Origin: Acidobacteriota bacterium
Lineage (GTDB): Bacteria; Acidobacteriota; Terriglobia; Terriglobales; Acidobacteriaceae
Assembly (NCBI GenBank): GCA_021778845.1
Contig: JAJYBU010000003.1
Location: forward strand, 1 to 64,000
Direction: 5' to 3'
DNA: 64,000 bases
Below are positions 29,895 through 39,839 of this stretch, piece by piece (position 1 is the stretch's first letter; each line of letters begins with the position of its first letter). The notes beneath the pieces are model-generated. The model had not been told where the DNA came from. It saw only the letters and a list, made by a program, of their open reading frames with translations, and made no database searches. The position numbers were made by a program, and so were the translations under genes.

Positions 29895-30524
29895 CTATTC
29901 CGCAGCTTTCAGCTCTTCGATGGTGATGCTCTGGTTGGTGTAGATGCAGATTTCGGCGGCGATGTTCATGCTGCGTTCGACGATCTCGCGGGCGGTCATG
30001 GGGGTGTTCTCCATCAGCGCGGTGGCGGCGGCCAAGGCGAAGCTCCCTCCAGAACCTATTGTCGCGATCAGGCCGCCCTCTTCGGGGTTGCCGACGGCGT
30101 CGGGCTCAATGACGTCGCCGTCGCCGGAGAGCAAGAACATCTGCTTCGCGTCGGCTACGATGAGCAGCGCCTGAAGCTGGCGCAGCAGCTTGTCGGTGCG
30201 CCAGTCCTTGGCCAACTCTACGGCGGAGCGGCCGAGATTGCCGCCGTACTGTTCGAGCTTGGACTCGAAGCGGGTGAAGAGCGAGAAGGCGTCAGCCGTA
30301 GAGCCCGCGAAGCCTGCCAGGATCTTGTCGTTGTACAGCCGCCGAATCTTCTTCGCCGAGTGCTTCATGACGGTGGAGCCGAGGGTTACCTGGCCGTCGG
30401 CGGCCATGACCATTGCATTGCCGCGACGAACGCAGATGACCGTCGTCGAGCGGACGCGGCGGCCGTCGCCCAGATCCAGAGGGTGGCCGGTCGCAGTCTC
30501 CTGGAGCGCAGTTTTCTTTTTCAT
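29895..30524 (-). CDS. hslV: HslV, proteolytic subunit of the HslUV protease
   Basis: A 209-residue threonine peptidase. The mature chain should begin at Thr27 (TTVICVRRG), so a propeptide of about 26 residues would be removed, unlike E. coli HslV, where essentially only Met is lost. Other landmarks are [28 protein letters not shown] and [12 protein letters not shown] chose ATG 30524; the frame is open to 30620 but the added part is Pro/Ser-rich and lacks a ribosome site. Directly followed by hslU with no spacer. Confidence 0.95.
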   Translation of the reverse strand: MKKKTALQETATGHPLDLGDGRRVRSTTVICVRRGNAMVMAADGQVTLGSTVMKHSAKKIRRLYNDKILAGFAGSTADAFSLFTRFESKLEQYGGNLGRSAVELAKDWRTDKLLRQLQALLIVADAKQMFLLSGDGDVIEPDAVGNPEEGGLIATIGSGGSFALAAATALMENTPMTAREIVERSMNIAAEICIYTNQSITIEELKAAE

Positions 30525-30666
30525 TCGCACACCGCAGTATATCGCCGTGGGCTCCGAACCATGCGGGGAACTTTTGGGCTGCTTCCACGCTACAGGCCCG
30601 CGCTCTAGGCTATGCTTCATTTAGCGATCCAACGCATGATCAGAAGATGACGGACGCGACACTGAA

Positions 30667-31164
30667 GTGACCCTGAAGCGAGCTTTGAAACCTATTCTCC
30701 ACCAGACGATTCTGCCGCGATTAGCGCACCTGTTCCGCAGCCTGCCCCGAACGGAGGACCCGCGTGTGATTGGTGGCATTGCGGCGGGTGTTGCCGTGAT
30801 GGGCGGGGCCATCTGGTGGTACATCGTGCGGCACCGGCTCTCGGCCGAGGAGGTGGAACGGCGGCGGCGCGAGGAACTTGCCCTGGGCGGCCGCATCACC
30901 GACGGAGTGATTCTGGACGCACGCACGCTGAGCAACGAAGACAGCATCTCGCCTACGCCGGAGGTGCTGGTCTACAGCTACTCGCTTGCAGGGCTCACGT
31001 ATCACTGCGCACAGGATGTATCGACACTGCGCAACGAGGTGCTGGGCTTCCGCATCGACCAGCCGGTGCAGGTGCGCTATGACCCGCGCAATCCGGGCAA
31101 CAGCATTATCGTGTCGGAGACCTGGACAGGACTGTGGCTGCGGCCCGACGACATGGACCGCTAG
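30667..31164 (+). CDS. DUF3592-like membrane protein
   Basis: A 165-residue protein with one transmembrane segment (IGGIAAGVAVMGGAIWWYIV), a charged helix RHRLSAEEVERRRREEL, and a C-terminal sheet domain with VLVYSYSLAGLTYHC and QPVQVRYDPRNPGNSII. The last motif is typical of DUF3592 proteins of unknown function. GTG start. It is divergent from hslV. Conservation is probable but unchecked. Confidence 0.75.
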   Translation: MTLKRALKPILHQTILPRLAHLFRSLPRTEDPRVIGGIAAGVAVMGGAIWWYIVRHRLSAEEVERRRREELALGGRITDGVILDARTLSNEDSISPTPEVLVYSYSLAGLTYHCAQDVSTLRNEVLGFRIDQPVQVRYDPRNPGNSIIVSETWTGLWLRPDDMDR

Positions 31165-31437
31165 CACGATTCGCGGCCAAAACGTGGCCAAAACGCTACT
31201 GACCCCACACCAGCAGGTTCAGAAGGCCCTGCGAGAGAACACCGTGCGCACCTCGTTTGAATCAGGGCCCGCGGGCGCGCACGGCGACTCAGCAGGGTTA
31301 GATGCATGGAAGCGTCGGCATGCTGTCCCGGCGCGAGCCGCCGGCAATCACGCGGCTGGCAAAGGGTTGCCTGCGGACGAGAAAATCTCTTGCTGCGGGC
31401 GCGCGTCCCCGGGGCGCCGCGGTGCGTCCAATGTGCC

Positions 31438-32475
31438 ATGAGCGAAAACGATACGACCACGATGCCCACCGTCAGCCTTGGCCACACCGGGGTGCGCATC
31501 TCGCCGTTGTGCCTGGGCATGATGACCTATGGCAGCAGGCAATGGCGCGAGTGGGTGCTTGAAGAAGCGGAGGCGCGGCCCATCGTGCGCCGCGCGGTCG
31601 AGGCGGGCATCAACTTCTTCGACACCGCTGACATGTACTCGCTGGGCGAGAGCGAGGTTCTGACCGGAAAGCTGCTGCGCGAGTTTCAGCCGCGCCGCGA
31701 AGAGTTGGTGATCGCCACCAAGGTCTTCCAACCGATGAGCGATCGCCCCAATGATCGCGGGCTCTCGCGCAAGCACATCATGGCCTCGATTGACGCCAGC
31801 CTGAAGCGGCTGGGCGTGGAGTATGTCGACCTCTTCCAGATTCACCGCTTCGACAAGCACACGCCAATTGAGGAGACCTGCGAGGCGCTGCACGACGTGG
31901 TGAAGGCTGGGAAGGCGCTGTATCTCGGCGCTTCGAGCATGTATGCGTGGCAGTTCCAGAAGATGCTGCACTTTCAGGCAACAAACGGGCTGGCGCGCTT
32001 TGTGACCATGCAGAACCACTACAACCTGGTGTATCGCGAAGAGGAGCGGGAGATGATTCCGCTGTGCGTGGACCAGAAGATCGGCTGCCTTCCGTGGAGT
32101 CCGCTGGCGCGCGGCTTCCTCGCCGGCACGCGCAAACGCGGCGACGAGCAAGCGCTTCCGGAGGGCACATCGGATGCGGCTACGGTGCGCGCCCGCAGCG
32201 ACGACTTCGCTCACAAGCTCTACTATCGCGACTCGGACTTTACCGTCGTTGAACGCGTGATGGCCATCGCCGCCCGGCGCAGCGTCAAGCCCGCGCAGGT
32301 GGCGCTGGCATGGGTTCTGGCCCAGCCCGGGGTCTCGGCACCGATCATCGGAGCCAGCAAGCTCTATCAACTGGAGGACGCGCTGACCGCGCTGGCGCTG
32401 AAGCTGACACCAGAGGAGTTGCAGCAGTTGGCGCAGCCTTACGAGCCGCATCCGGTGCTCGGCCACAGCTACTAG
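31438..32475 (+). CDS. Aldo/keto reductase
   Basis: A 345-residue NADPH-dependent oxidoreductase with TIM-barrel fold. The catalytic tetrad is visible: Asp and Tyr in FFDTADMYSLGESE, Lys in VIATKVF and His in DLFQIHRFD. NADP contact motifs IGASKLYQLEDAL and PWSPLARGFLAG are also present. ATG 31438 is chosen; ATG 31462 is a possible alternative and no strong ribosome site distinguishes them. The 273 bases before it contain nothing recognisable. Substrate unknown; reduces carbonyl compounds. Confidence 0.92.
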   Translation: MSENDTTTMPTVSLGHTGVRISPLCLGMMTYGSRQWREWVLEEAEARPIVRRAVEAGINFFDTADMYSLGESEVLTGKLLREFQPRREELVIATKVFQPMSDRPNDRGLSRKHIMASIDASLKRLGVEYVDLFQIHRFDKHTPIEETCEALHDVVKAGKALYLGASSMYAWQFQKMLHFQATNGLARFVTMQNHYNLVYREEEREMIPLCVDQKIGCLPWSPLARGFLAGTRKRGDEQALPEGTSDAATVRARSDDFAHKLYYRDSDFTVVERVMAIAARRSVKPAQVALAWVLAQPGVSAPIIGASKLYQLEDALTALALKLTPEELQQLAQPYEPHPVLGHSY

Positions 32476-32616
32476 AGTCTGTCCCTGAATGGAACAGTGC
32501 AGCAAATTCAGCGTGGCCGGTCGCGGTTTCCTGCATCCGGCTCAGCGATGCAGTGGCATCATGGAGTAGGGCCGAACCGGTTGCCGTGCAAGCGGTTCCT
32601 TGCAGAGTGAGGTTCG

Positions 32617-33009
32617 ATGACTAGCAGGACGAGGACGCGGCACCGATGGCTGGCAACGGCGGTCATCTGCGCGCTCGCGGCGACAGCGGCCACGACACTG
32701 CTCGGGGCGCTGCCCGCGCAAGCGCAGCAGCCGCCGAACCCCAGCGTGCGCAGCCTCAGCGGGAAGGTCACGGACACCAGCCATGAGCCCATCCGCGGCG
32801 CCATCGTCGAGCTGCGCAACACCGACACCCGCGAGGTTGTCACGTACATCACCGACGAGAGCGGGCGCTACAACTTCAAGCGTCTGGACGGAAACATCGA
32901 CTACGAAGTGTGGGTGATCTTCCGCGGCCAGCCCAGCGTGACCCGCAGCATCAGCAAGTTCGACAGCCACATGGTGAAGGTGATCAACTTCACCGTGCAC
33001 GCTTACTAG
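32617..33009 (+). CDS. Secreted carboxypeptidase-regulatory-like (CnaB-type) domain protein
   Basis: A 130-residue protein: signal peptide (ICALAATAATTLLGALPAQAQ) followed by one Ig-like domain with SLSGKVTDTSHEPIRGAIVEL, YITDESGRYNFKRL and YEVWVIF. Such domains usually mediate adhesion or protein contacts. GAGG lies upstream of ATG 32617. It stands alone, 140 bases after the aldo/keto reductase. Confidence 0.85.
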   Translation: MTSRTRTRHRWLATAVICALAATAATTLLGALPAQAQQPPNPSVRSLSGKVTDTSHEPIRGAIVELRNTDTREVVTYITDESGRYNFKRLDGNIDYEVWVIFRGQPSVTRSISKFDSHMVKVINFTVHAY

Positions 33010-33066
33010 TCCAGAGCCAGATGCACAGCCTGTGATACGTTGGCCTTGTCGTGTTCGAGGGTTGCC

Positions 33067-33807
33067 ATGTTGAAGCCCGTGCTGCTCCTGCTGTGCCTCG
33101 CCGTGTTGTGGTGGTTTGTTCGCAACGACGCCGCCGAGTACGTAGCCTTCAAGCGCCTGACCAACACACGCGACCGCCAGCGCTGCTTCCGCAACTGGAT
33201 CGTGAAGAGTTTTCTCGCGTTCTCCGGAACGACGTTGGTCTGCCTGGTGGTCCTGCAGCGTGTGGGCGCGGTCGCGTCGCTACCTCCCGACTTCTTCCCG
33301 CTGGCCAGGTTTCTGAACTCGATGCTGCCTGCGGCCGAGATGCCCGGCAAGAGCTTTCTGGCCGGCTTCGCCAGTGCCGCCGTCGTGACCGGAATCCTGC
33401 TGGGCGTGCTGCTGGCGAAGAAGCTCAAAGTGAAGCACACGACCCTGGGAGACATTGAGCCGTTGATGCCGCGCAATGGCGCGGAGACAGGTTGGGCCAC
33501 GCTGCTGTCGATCAACGCCGGCTTCAGCGAGGAGCTGTTCTTCCGCCTGCTGCTGCCGCTGCTGCTGGTCAGCGTGCTGCACCACACAGTGCCCGCGTTT
33601 GTCGCCGCAATCGTGCTGTTCGGGCTGGCCCACCTCTACCAGGGAGCGGTGGGCGTGGTCACGACTATGCTGCTCGGGGGAGCCTTCGCCGGGCTCTATC
33701 TGTGGACCGGCAGCCTGTGGATCACGATCGCCGCGCACGCCGGTCTGGACCTGATAGCGGTGGTGGTGCGGCCCACGTTGACGCGCCTGCTGCACCGCCC
33801 CGCTTAG
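33067..33807 (+). CDS. CPBP-family intramembrane metalloprotease
   Basis: A 246-residue multi-pass membrane protein. The CPBP motifs are NAGFSEELFFRLLLP (catalytic Glu-Glu), FGLAHLYQG and TIAAHAGLDL (His residues), which place zinc-like chemistry within the membrane. ATG 33067 has GAGG at the right distance and the first hydrophobic helix follows; the frame is open to 33040. Family members process prenylated peptides or membrane proteins. A partner cannot be named. Confidence 0.9.
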   Translation: MLKPVLLLLCLAVLWWFVRNDAAEYVAFKRLTNTRDRQRCFRNWIVKSFLAFSGTTLVCLVVLQRVGAVASLPPDFFPLARFLNSMLPAAEMPGKSFLAGFASAAVVTGILLGVLLAKKLKVKHTTLGDIEPLMPRNGAETGWATLLSINAGFSEELFFRLLLPLLLVSVLHHTVPAFVAAIVLFGLAHLYQGAVGVVTTMLLGGAFAGLYLWTGSLWITIAAHAGLDLIAVVVRPTLTRLLHRPA

Positions 33808-33870
33808 GTTACCGAAGCGCCTCACCGCGCCGGATTCGCTGCCCTGCTACACTCTTGCCTAGTGGATGCT

Positions 33871-33885
33871 GTCCCAATTTGGGAC
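33871..33885. promoter_or_regulatory. 15-bp perfect palindrome upstream of the large surface-protein gene
   Basis: GTCCCAATTTGGGAC has 7-bp arms around a central T. It lies 75 bases upstream of the start of the 1510-residue surface protein, a good position for an operator or activator site. The regulator is unknown. Confidence 0.4.
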
Positions 33886-33959
33886 GACTTTCTGCCGAGT
33901 CGCTCCGTATTTATCTCTGGCGCCTCATCCCGCGAGGCTCTTGATCCGATCAAGGCAGT

Positions 33960-36900
33960 ATGGATCCGAGTCTCACAACTGAATCTCAGGGTCCCAGCTT
34001 GCCGCAGAGCCGTTTCGCGAGCACCCTATTCCGCGCGTCCACCCCGGCGATCCGACCAGGTCGTCTGCGGTTTCTGTTGTCAGCCTGCGGGCTGCTTGTG
34101 CTGGGACTGGGTATGTCGCTTCCGCTGCGCGCGCAGCGGCCACTGCCTCGCGCTACCACCAATCTCACCGCCGCGTGGCAGCAGTTGGGGCCAAGCTCCA
34201 TCCTCTCGGCCAGTTATAACAACGTCACCGGCCGCATTACGGCCATCGCCACAGATCCGAATGACGCGACGGGGAACACGGTCTACTTCGGAGCGACTGG
34301 CGGCGGCGTGTGGAAGTCTACCAACGCGGCGGGAGGGCTGGGCTCGGCCAGCTTCGCGCCACTCACGGACACGCTGGCGGTCTTCAGCAACAACGCCGGG
34401 GGCAGCGCCATTCCGTCGCTCAGCATCGGCGCGCTGGCGGTACAGCCATCAGCCAATCCGGTGATCCTCGCCGGTACGGGCGACCCCAACAACGCCACCG
34501 ACTCCTACTATGGCGAGGGCCTGCTGCGTTCGGCCGACGGCGGGCTGACGTGGACGCTGATCCAGGCCTCACAGGATGGCGTGAGCGGTTTCCACTCCTT
34601 CATTGGGCTGGCCACCGCGGGCATCGCCTTCAGTACGACAACGCCGACGCTGGTGGTCGCGGCCTTCTCTACCTCCGCGCAGGCGGCCATCGTGAACGCG
34701 ACGACGGTTGACTCGTTTCCCGGGCTCTACTATTCGACCGACGCGGGCGTGACATGGCAGATGGCCTCGATCTACGACGGCAGCAGCGTCGTGCAGCAGC
34801 CGCAGGGACTGGGCACAGGTGAGATTGGCAATGCTGTGACGTCGGTGGTGTGGGACCCGCTGCGCAGCATGTTCTACGCGGCGGTGCGCACTCATGGCTA
34901 CTACTCCTCGCCCGATGGCGTGACCTGGACACGCCTCACGACGCAGCCGGGCGTCAATCTGACCACGGTGAACTGTCCGGTCGGCGCTAACGGCGTGGGC
35001 GATGCGGCGACCTGCCCGGTCTATCGCGGCGTGCTGGCCGTGCAGCCCATCACCGGCGACCTCTATGCCCTCACGGTCGACATGAACAACCTTGATCAGG
35101 GGCTGTGGCAGGACCTGTGCGGCGCGACTTCGACCACCTGTGCAAAGCCTGCGCCCACGTTTGCCAATCGCATCGACAACGGCGCGCTGGAGGTGGGCAG
35201 CGGTAACACCGCGATCGCGCAGGGCAGCTACAACCTGGCGCTGAACGCCTCTCCTACCGCGGCGAACGGAACAAACTTGTATGTTGGCACGGTCGATCTT
35301 TATCGCTGTGCGATGACCGCTGGCTCATCCGTCTGCGCGCTGCGCAATACCACCAACGTGCTCGACGGCTGCAATGCGCCGGCGCAGGTAGCGGGTGCGC
35401 AGCATGCGATCGCAACGGTTGCCGAGGCCAGTGGAACGCCCATCCTGTATGTTGGCAACGATGGCGGCCTGTGGCGCTCGCTCGATGGCGTGGCCGAAAC
35501 AGGCAGTGTCTGCTCGTCGAGCGACAACACGCACTTCGACAACCTCAACGCGGCCATTGGGGTGGGCGGCTCGCTGGGGGAGGTCGTTGGCTTTGCCGAG
35601 GATCCGGCGAATCCCAACACGCTGCTCGCCGGCGTAGGCGGCAACGGCACAGCCGCGACCTCGACCGCGGCGACGCTTACGCCGTGGCTGCAACTCTCCA
35701 CCGGCGAAGGCGGCCTTCCCTCCATCGACGCAACCACCCCAGCGAACTGGTACGCGACCATCGGAGCTGGCGTGAACCTGGATGCTTGTCCGCTGGGCGC
35801 GAACTGTACTGCGGCTAATTTTCTTCCGCCGGCCACGATTGGCACAGCGCAGGTGGGTGGGGACGCGAGCGAACTCGACACGCCGACGCTGCTCGACCCG
35901 GCGCTGACCTCAAGCATCCTCGTGGGCACCTGCCGGGTGTGGCGCGGGCCGGCCTCCACCGGCTCCACGTGGTCCAACGCCAACGCACTCAGCCCCGCGC
36001 TGGGCGGGATCACGCTGCCCTGCTCTCCGTATAGCCCGCTGATCCGCTCGCTGGCCGCGGGAGGGCCACGCGTCACCAGTGCGAACCTGCAGAACTCCGG
36101 CTCGAAGGTAATCTATGCGGGGATCTCCGGCACGCAGGACGGCGGCGGCGCAATTCCCGGCCACCTCTTTGTGACCACCGCGGCCGACACTGCGACCGGC
36201 AGCAAGCCATGGACCGACGCCTCGCTTGCTCCGGTCAGCAACGACGCCTCCGACGCACACGTCTTCAACCCCGGGCACTTCGACATTTCGTCGATTGCCG
36301 CTGACCCGCACGATGCGACCGGAGGAACGGTGTACGCGACAGTGATGGGCTTCGGCGTGCCGCACCTCTACCGCTCCACGAACTTCGGAGGAGCGTGGCT
36401 GAACATCAGCGCCAACCTGCCCAATGCCCCGGTGAACGCCGTGGTTGTGGATCCGAACGACGCCAACACGGTCTACGTCGCGACGGACGCGGGCGTGTAT
36501 GTAACGCAGGCTGTCACGACCTGCGGCACTACCCCGCCGACCAACTGCTGGAGCGTGCTCGGTACAGCGCTGCCAAACGCTCCGATCATCACACTGGAGG
36601 CCGGGGCGAACCTGCCTACTGGTGATGGCCGCGTCGGCATGCTGCGCGCCGGGACCTACGGGCGCGGGCTGTGGCAGATGCCACTGCTCACCGCGGCAGT
36701 GCCCACCCAGGTAGCGCTGACGCTATCCAGCACCAGCCTCAGCTTCGCCTCGCAGCAGGTGGCCACGCTGTCGGCTGCGCAGACGATTACGATCACCAGC
36801 AGCGGAAGTGCGCCGGTGATCTTCAGCACGCTGGTGCTCAGCGGCGACTTCACCGAGACCGACAACTGCGCGGGCCAGACCCTTGCGGTGGGCAGCACTT

Positions 36901-38492
36901 GCAGCGTGCAGATCGTCTTTGCGCCAACTGCGACAGGCGCTCGCTCAGGCCTGCTTACGATCTACGCAAACGTTCCGGGCGGCCAGGCGACGGTCGCGCT
37001 CAACGGCACCGGCACCACCGCCGCCGCCATCGTACTCACGCCGCTCGCGCTCAGCTTCCCGGCCACCATCGTCAACCAGACCGCGCCGTCGCAGAACATC
37101 ACCGTCTCGAACACCGGCGGCACCCCGGCCACGCTCTCCGCGCCAGTGCTCAGCGGCAACGCCAGCGACTTCACTATCTATGCCAACACCTGCGGGGCGA
37201 CGCTGCCGCCCGACACCGGCTGCACCCTGACAGTCACCTTCACGCCAACGGCCAGTGGAACGCGCTCGGCTACGCTCTCCGTAACGGACAACGCCGGGAC
37301 CGCGTCAGTGGCGACCCAGACCGCCACGCTGACCGGCATCGGCAACGCTCCCGCCACCGACACACTCGCTCCACTCGCGCTCAGCTTCGCGCAGCAGCAG
37401 ATCGGAACATCGAGTAGCGTGCAGACAGTGACCCTCACCAACAGTGGCGGCGTTCCTCTGACGCTGATCGCCGCCAGCGTCTCGCCCGGCGACTTCTCGG
37501 TCGTGAACGCCTGCGGCAACTCGCTGGCTGCTCATGCTACCTGCGCGTTCAACGTCACCTTCTCGCCCACGGCCATCGGAACGCGCACGGCCACGTTGAC
37601 CATAACCGACCAGTTCCGCTTCCAGACGGTCGCACTCAGCGGCGTCGGCATTGCAGGTCCCGGCGTCTCGTTGACTCCGGTGTCGCTGAGCTTCCCTGCC
37701 ACCGGCGTGGGCCTCACGGCGCTGCCCCAGACCCTGACGCTGACCAACAACGGCGGCCTTCCGCTCAGCATTTCAAGCGTTGTCGCGAGCGCGGGCTTCA
37801 ACCTCGCCGCCAATACCTGCGGAACATCACTCGCTGTGCGCGCTGCCTGCACGCTGACGGTGGTGTTCGCGCCCACCGCAGCCGGCCCCGTCGCGGGCAC
37901 GCTGACCTTCACGGACAACGGACCCTCCGGCACCCAGGCAACCACACTTTCCGGCACGGGCATCGACTTCGCGCTGACCGCGACCAGCTCCACCAGCGCC
38001 ACGATCGCAGGCAGCGGCGCGAGCACCACCTATGCGCTACAACTCGCGTCACTCAATGGCCTCTCCGGTAACGTCGCGCTTGGTTGCAGCGGAGCGCCGG
38101 CGAACTCCACGTGCGTGGTCACCCCTAGCGTGGCATCGCTGGGGACCACTACTCCAATTGCCGTCACGGTCGAGACCGATGTGACTGTAGCCAAGCTCAA
38201 GCCATCCGCCAAGCCTTTCAGCGCGGCCGGAGGGGCGACGAAGATCCTGCTGGCGCTGCTGCTGCCGCTCGCACTCTTTACGCGCCGCCGCCGCTGGGCA
38301 CAGCTCACACTGGCTTGCGCGCTGATGTGCGGCCTCGGAGCACTCGGCGGCTGTGGCGCCAGCCGCACCATTCCCAACTCGACCTCGCCGGGCAATGGCA
38401 CGCCTACTCCAACCGGCACCTACAACCTTACGGTGAGCGCCACCGCCGCTGGCCTTACCCACGCGGTTAACCTCACGCTCGTTGTGCAATAG
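33960..38492 (+). CDS. Very large surface protein: sialidase-like propeller plus four choice-of-anchor-D repeats
   Basis: A 1510-residue exported protein with an N-terminal signal segment (RFLLSACGLLVLGLGMSLPL). Residues about 60-900 form BNR/VPS10-like propeller repeats (YYSTDAGVTWQMAS, YRSTNFGGAWLNIS). Residues about 917-1335 hold four repeats of roughly 100 residues of the choice-of-anchor-D/ASPM-SPD2-hydin type, each with LSFP or LSFA, NSGG and a TC-x-V-x-F-x-P-T signature. The end is odd: an Ig-like piece is split by two hydrophobic helices (KILLALLLPLALFT, then RRRR, then LTLACALMCGLGALGGCG), after which the remaining strands TYNLTVSATAAG and NLTLVVQ resume. Likely a cell-surface adhesin or glycan-binding protein. 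AAGG precedes ATG 33960. Confidence 0.88.
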   Translation: MDPSLTTESQGPSLPQSRFASTLFRASTPAIRPGRLRFLLSACGLLVLGLGMSLPLRAQRPLPRATTNLTAAWQQLGPSSILSASYNNVTGRITAIATDPNDATGNTVYFGATGGGVWKSTNAAGGLGSASFAPLTDTLAVFSNNAGGSAIPSLSIGALAVQPSANPVILAGTGDPNNATDSYYGEGLLRSADGGLTWTLIQASQDGVSGFHSFIGLATAGIAFSTTTPTLVVAAFSTSAQAAIVNATTVDSFPGLYYSTDAGVTWQMASIYDGSSVVQQPQGLGTGEIGNAVTSVVWDPLRSMFYAAVRTHGYYSSPDGVTWTRLTTQPGVNLTTVNCPVGANGVGDAATCPVYRGVLAVQPITGDLYALTVDMNNLDQGLWQDLCGATSTTCAKPAPTFANRIDNGALEVGSGNTAIAQGSYNLALNASPTAANGTNLYVGTVDLYRCAMTAGSSVCALRNTTNVLDGCNAPAQVAGAQHAIATVAEASGTPILYVGNDGGLWRSLDGVAETGSVCSSSDNTHFDNLNAAIGVGGSLGEVVGFAEDPANPNTLLAGVGGNGTAATSTAATLTPWLQLSTGEGGLPSIDATTPANWYATIGAGVNLDACPLGANCTAANFLPPATIGTAQVGGDASELDTPTLLDPALTSSILVGTCRVWRGPASTGSTWSNANALSPALGGITLPCSPYSPLIRSLAAGGPRVTSANLQNSGSKVIYAGISGTQDGGGAIPGHLFVTTAADTATGSKPWTDASLAPVSNDASDAHVFNPGHFDISSIAADPHDATGGTVYATVMGFGVPHLYRSTNFGGAWLNISANLPNAPVNAVVVDPNDANTVYVATDAGVYVTQAVTTCGTTPPTNCWSVLGTALPNAPIITLEAGANLPTGDGRVGMLRAGTYGRGLWQMPLLTAAVPTQVALTLSSTSLSFASQQVATLSAAQTITITSSGSAPVIFSTLVLSGDFTETDNCAGQTLAVGSTCSVQIVFAPTATGARSGLLTIYANVPGGQATVALNGTGTTAAAIVLTPLALSFPATIVNQTAPSQNITVSNTGGTPATLSAPVLSGNASDFTIYANTCGATLPPDTGCTLTVTFTPTASGTRSATLSVTDNAGTASVATQTATLTGIGNAPATDTLAPLALSFAQQQIGTSSSVQTVTLTNSGGVPLTLIAASVSPGDFSVVNACGNSLAAHATCAFNVTFSPTAIGTRTATLTITDQFRFQTVALSGVGIAGPGVSLTPVSLSFPATGVGLTALPQTLTLTNNGGLPLSISSVVASAGFNLAANTCGTSLAVRAACTLTVVFAPTAAGPVAGTLTFTDNGPSGTQATTLSGTGIDFALTATSSTSATIAGSGASTTYALQLASLNGLSGNVALGCSGAPANSTCVVTPSVASLGTTTPIAVTVETDVTVAKLKPSAKPFSAAGGATKILLALLLPLALFTRRRRWAQLTLACALMCGLGALGGCGASRTIPNSTSPGNGTPTPTGTYNLTVSATAAGLTHAVNLTLVVQ

Positions 38493-38545
38493 CTGGCGGG
38501 AGATGTGCAGCAGCTTCGAGCGTCCAGAGACGGGGAACGCCGGAT

Positions 38546-39781
38546 CTACGCGACCGCGCCCGCGGCCGTCGCACTGGCCCACGCCCACTGGAAGTTGTAG
38601 CCTCCCAGCCAGCCGGTGACATCGACGACCTCGCCGATGAAGTAGAGCCCGGCAACGCGCTGACTCTCCATCGTGCGTGCGTCGAGTTCGCGTGTATCGA
38701 CGCCGCCGACGGTGACCTCCGCCTTGGCAAATCCCTCGCTGCCATCGGGCCGCAGTGTCCAGGCGTGGAGGTCGCCCTCCAGCCGCGCGATGCCTGCGTT
38801 GGTCCAGTCTCCGGCACTTGCGTTGGCGCGCAGCCGCACCCAGCGCTCGGCCATGCGAGTCGGCAACACGGTGCGCAACGCCGCATACGCGCTGTTCCAG
38901 TCGCGCCCCGAAGCCCGCTCCAGCAGCGGCCGAAACACCTCCACCCCCGGCACCATGTCGAAGCTGACCTCGCCGCCCGGCCGCCAGTACGACGATATCT
39001 GGAGCACCGCCGGACCACTCACTCCACGGTGCGTTATAAGCAGGGCCTCGCGAAACACCGGAGGCTTCCCGCGCATCTTCGTCGCAGCTTCTACTACGGA
39101 CTGCGTGCGTGCGACCACCTCAAACGCGACGCCGGCCATGTCGCTCCAGCGCTCGCGGTCGGCGACGGAAAACACCAGCGGCACCAGGCCCGCGCGCGGC
39201 TCCACGATCGCGTGACCGAACTCCCGCGCGAGGTCGTATCCAAAGCCCGTCGCACCCATCGCAGGAATCGACAGACCACCCGTGGCTACCACCACGGAGG
39301 TGCAGGCAATGCTCCCTGCGCTGGTCTCGACGACGAACCGCGCCTGCGATGCGCTGGCTGCGCCCAAGGCTGGTGCGCGTCGAACGCCACGCACGGTTAC
39401 GCCGCAGCGGGTTTCCACGCCGGCCTCCGTACACTCGCGCGCCAGCATTGCCACGATTTGTTTTGCAGAGTCGTCGCAGAACAACTGCCCCAGCGTCTTC
39501 TCGTGGTATTTGATGCCGTGCTTCTCCACCAGCGCGACAAAATCCCGCGGCGTAAAGCGAGCCAGTGCGGACTTCGCGAAGTGCGGGTTCTCGCTGAGAA
39601 AATTTTCAGCCTTCGTTCTTACGTTGGTGAAGTTGCAGCGGCCGCCGCCGGAGATCAGAATCTTCCGCCCCACGCGTTCGCCGTGTTCGAGCATCAGCAC
39701 GCGCCGTCCGCGCTTGCCGGCCTCGAACGCGCACATCATCCCGGCCGCACCCGCACCCAGCACCACCACGTCGTATTGCAT
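38546..39781 (-). CDS. BaiN-like NAD(P)/FAD-dependent oxidoreductase (HI0933 family)
   Basis: A 411-residue flavoprotein. FAD binding is shown by VVVLGAGAAGMMCAFEAGK and RVGRKILISGGGRCNFTN, and by the C-terminal GLYFIGEVVDVTGWLGGYN region that completes the cofactor site. Members reduce unsaturated compounds, including bile-acid intermediates in gut bacteria; the natural substrate in a soil organism is unknown. ATG 39781 is used; a GTG at 39796 is in frame. It converges on the surface-protein gene with only about 50 bases between. Confidence 0.92.
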   Translation of the reverse strand: MQYDVVVLGAGAAGMMCAFEAGKRGRRVLMLEHGERVGRKILISGGGRCNFTNVRTKAENFLSENPHFAKSALARFTPRDFVALVEKHGIKYHEKTLGQLFCDDSAKQIVAMLARECTEAGVETRCGVTVRGVRRAPALGAASASQARFVVETSAGSIACTSVVVATGGLSIPAMGATGFGYDLAREFGHAIVEPRAGLVPLVFSVADRERWSDMAGVAFEVVARTQSVVEAATKMRGKPPVFREALLITHRGVSGPAVLQISSYWRPGGEVSFDMVPGVEVFRPLLERASGRDWNSAYAALRTVLPTRMAERWVRLRANASAGDWTNAGIARLEGDLHAWTLRPDGSEGFAKAEVTVGGVDTRELDARTMESQRVAGLYFIGEVVDVTGWLGGYNFQWAWASATAAGAVA

Positions 39782-39839
39782 CTCAAGGGTCACCACCCAA
39801 TTCTATGGGCGCGGCCTTCATCCAGTTTGGCTGCTATGC

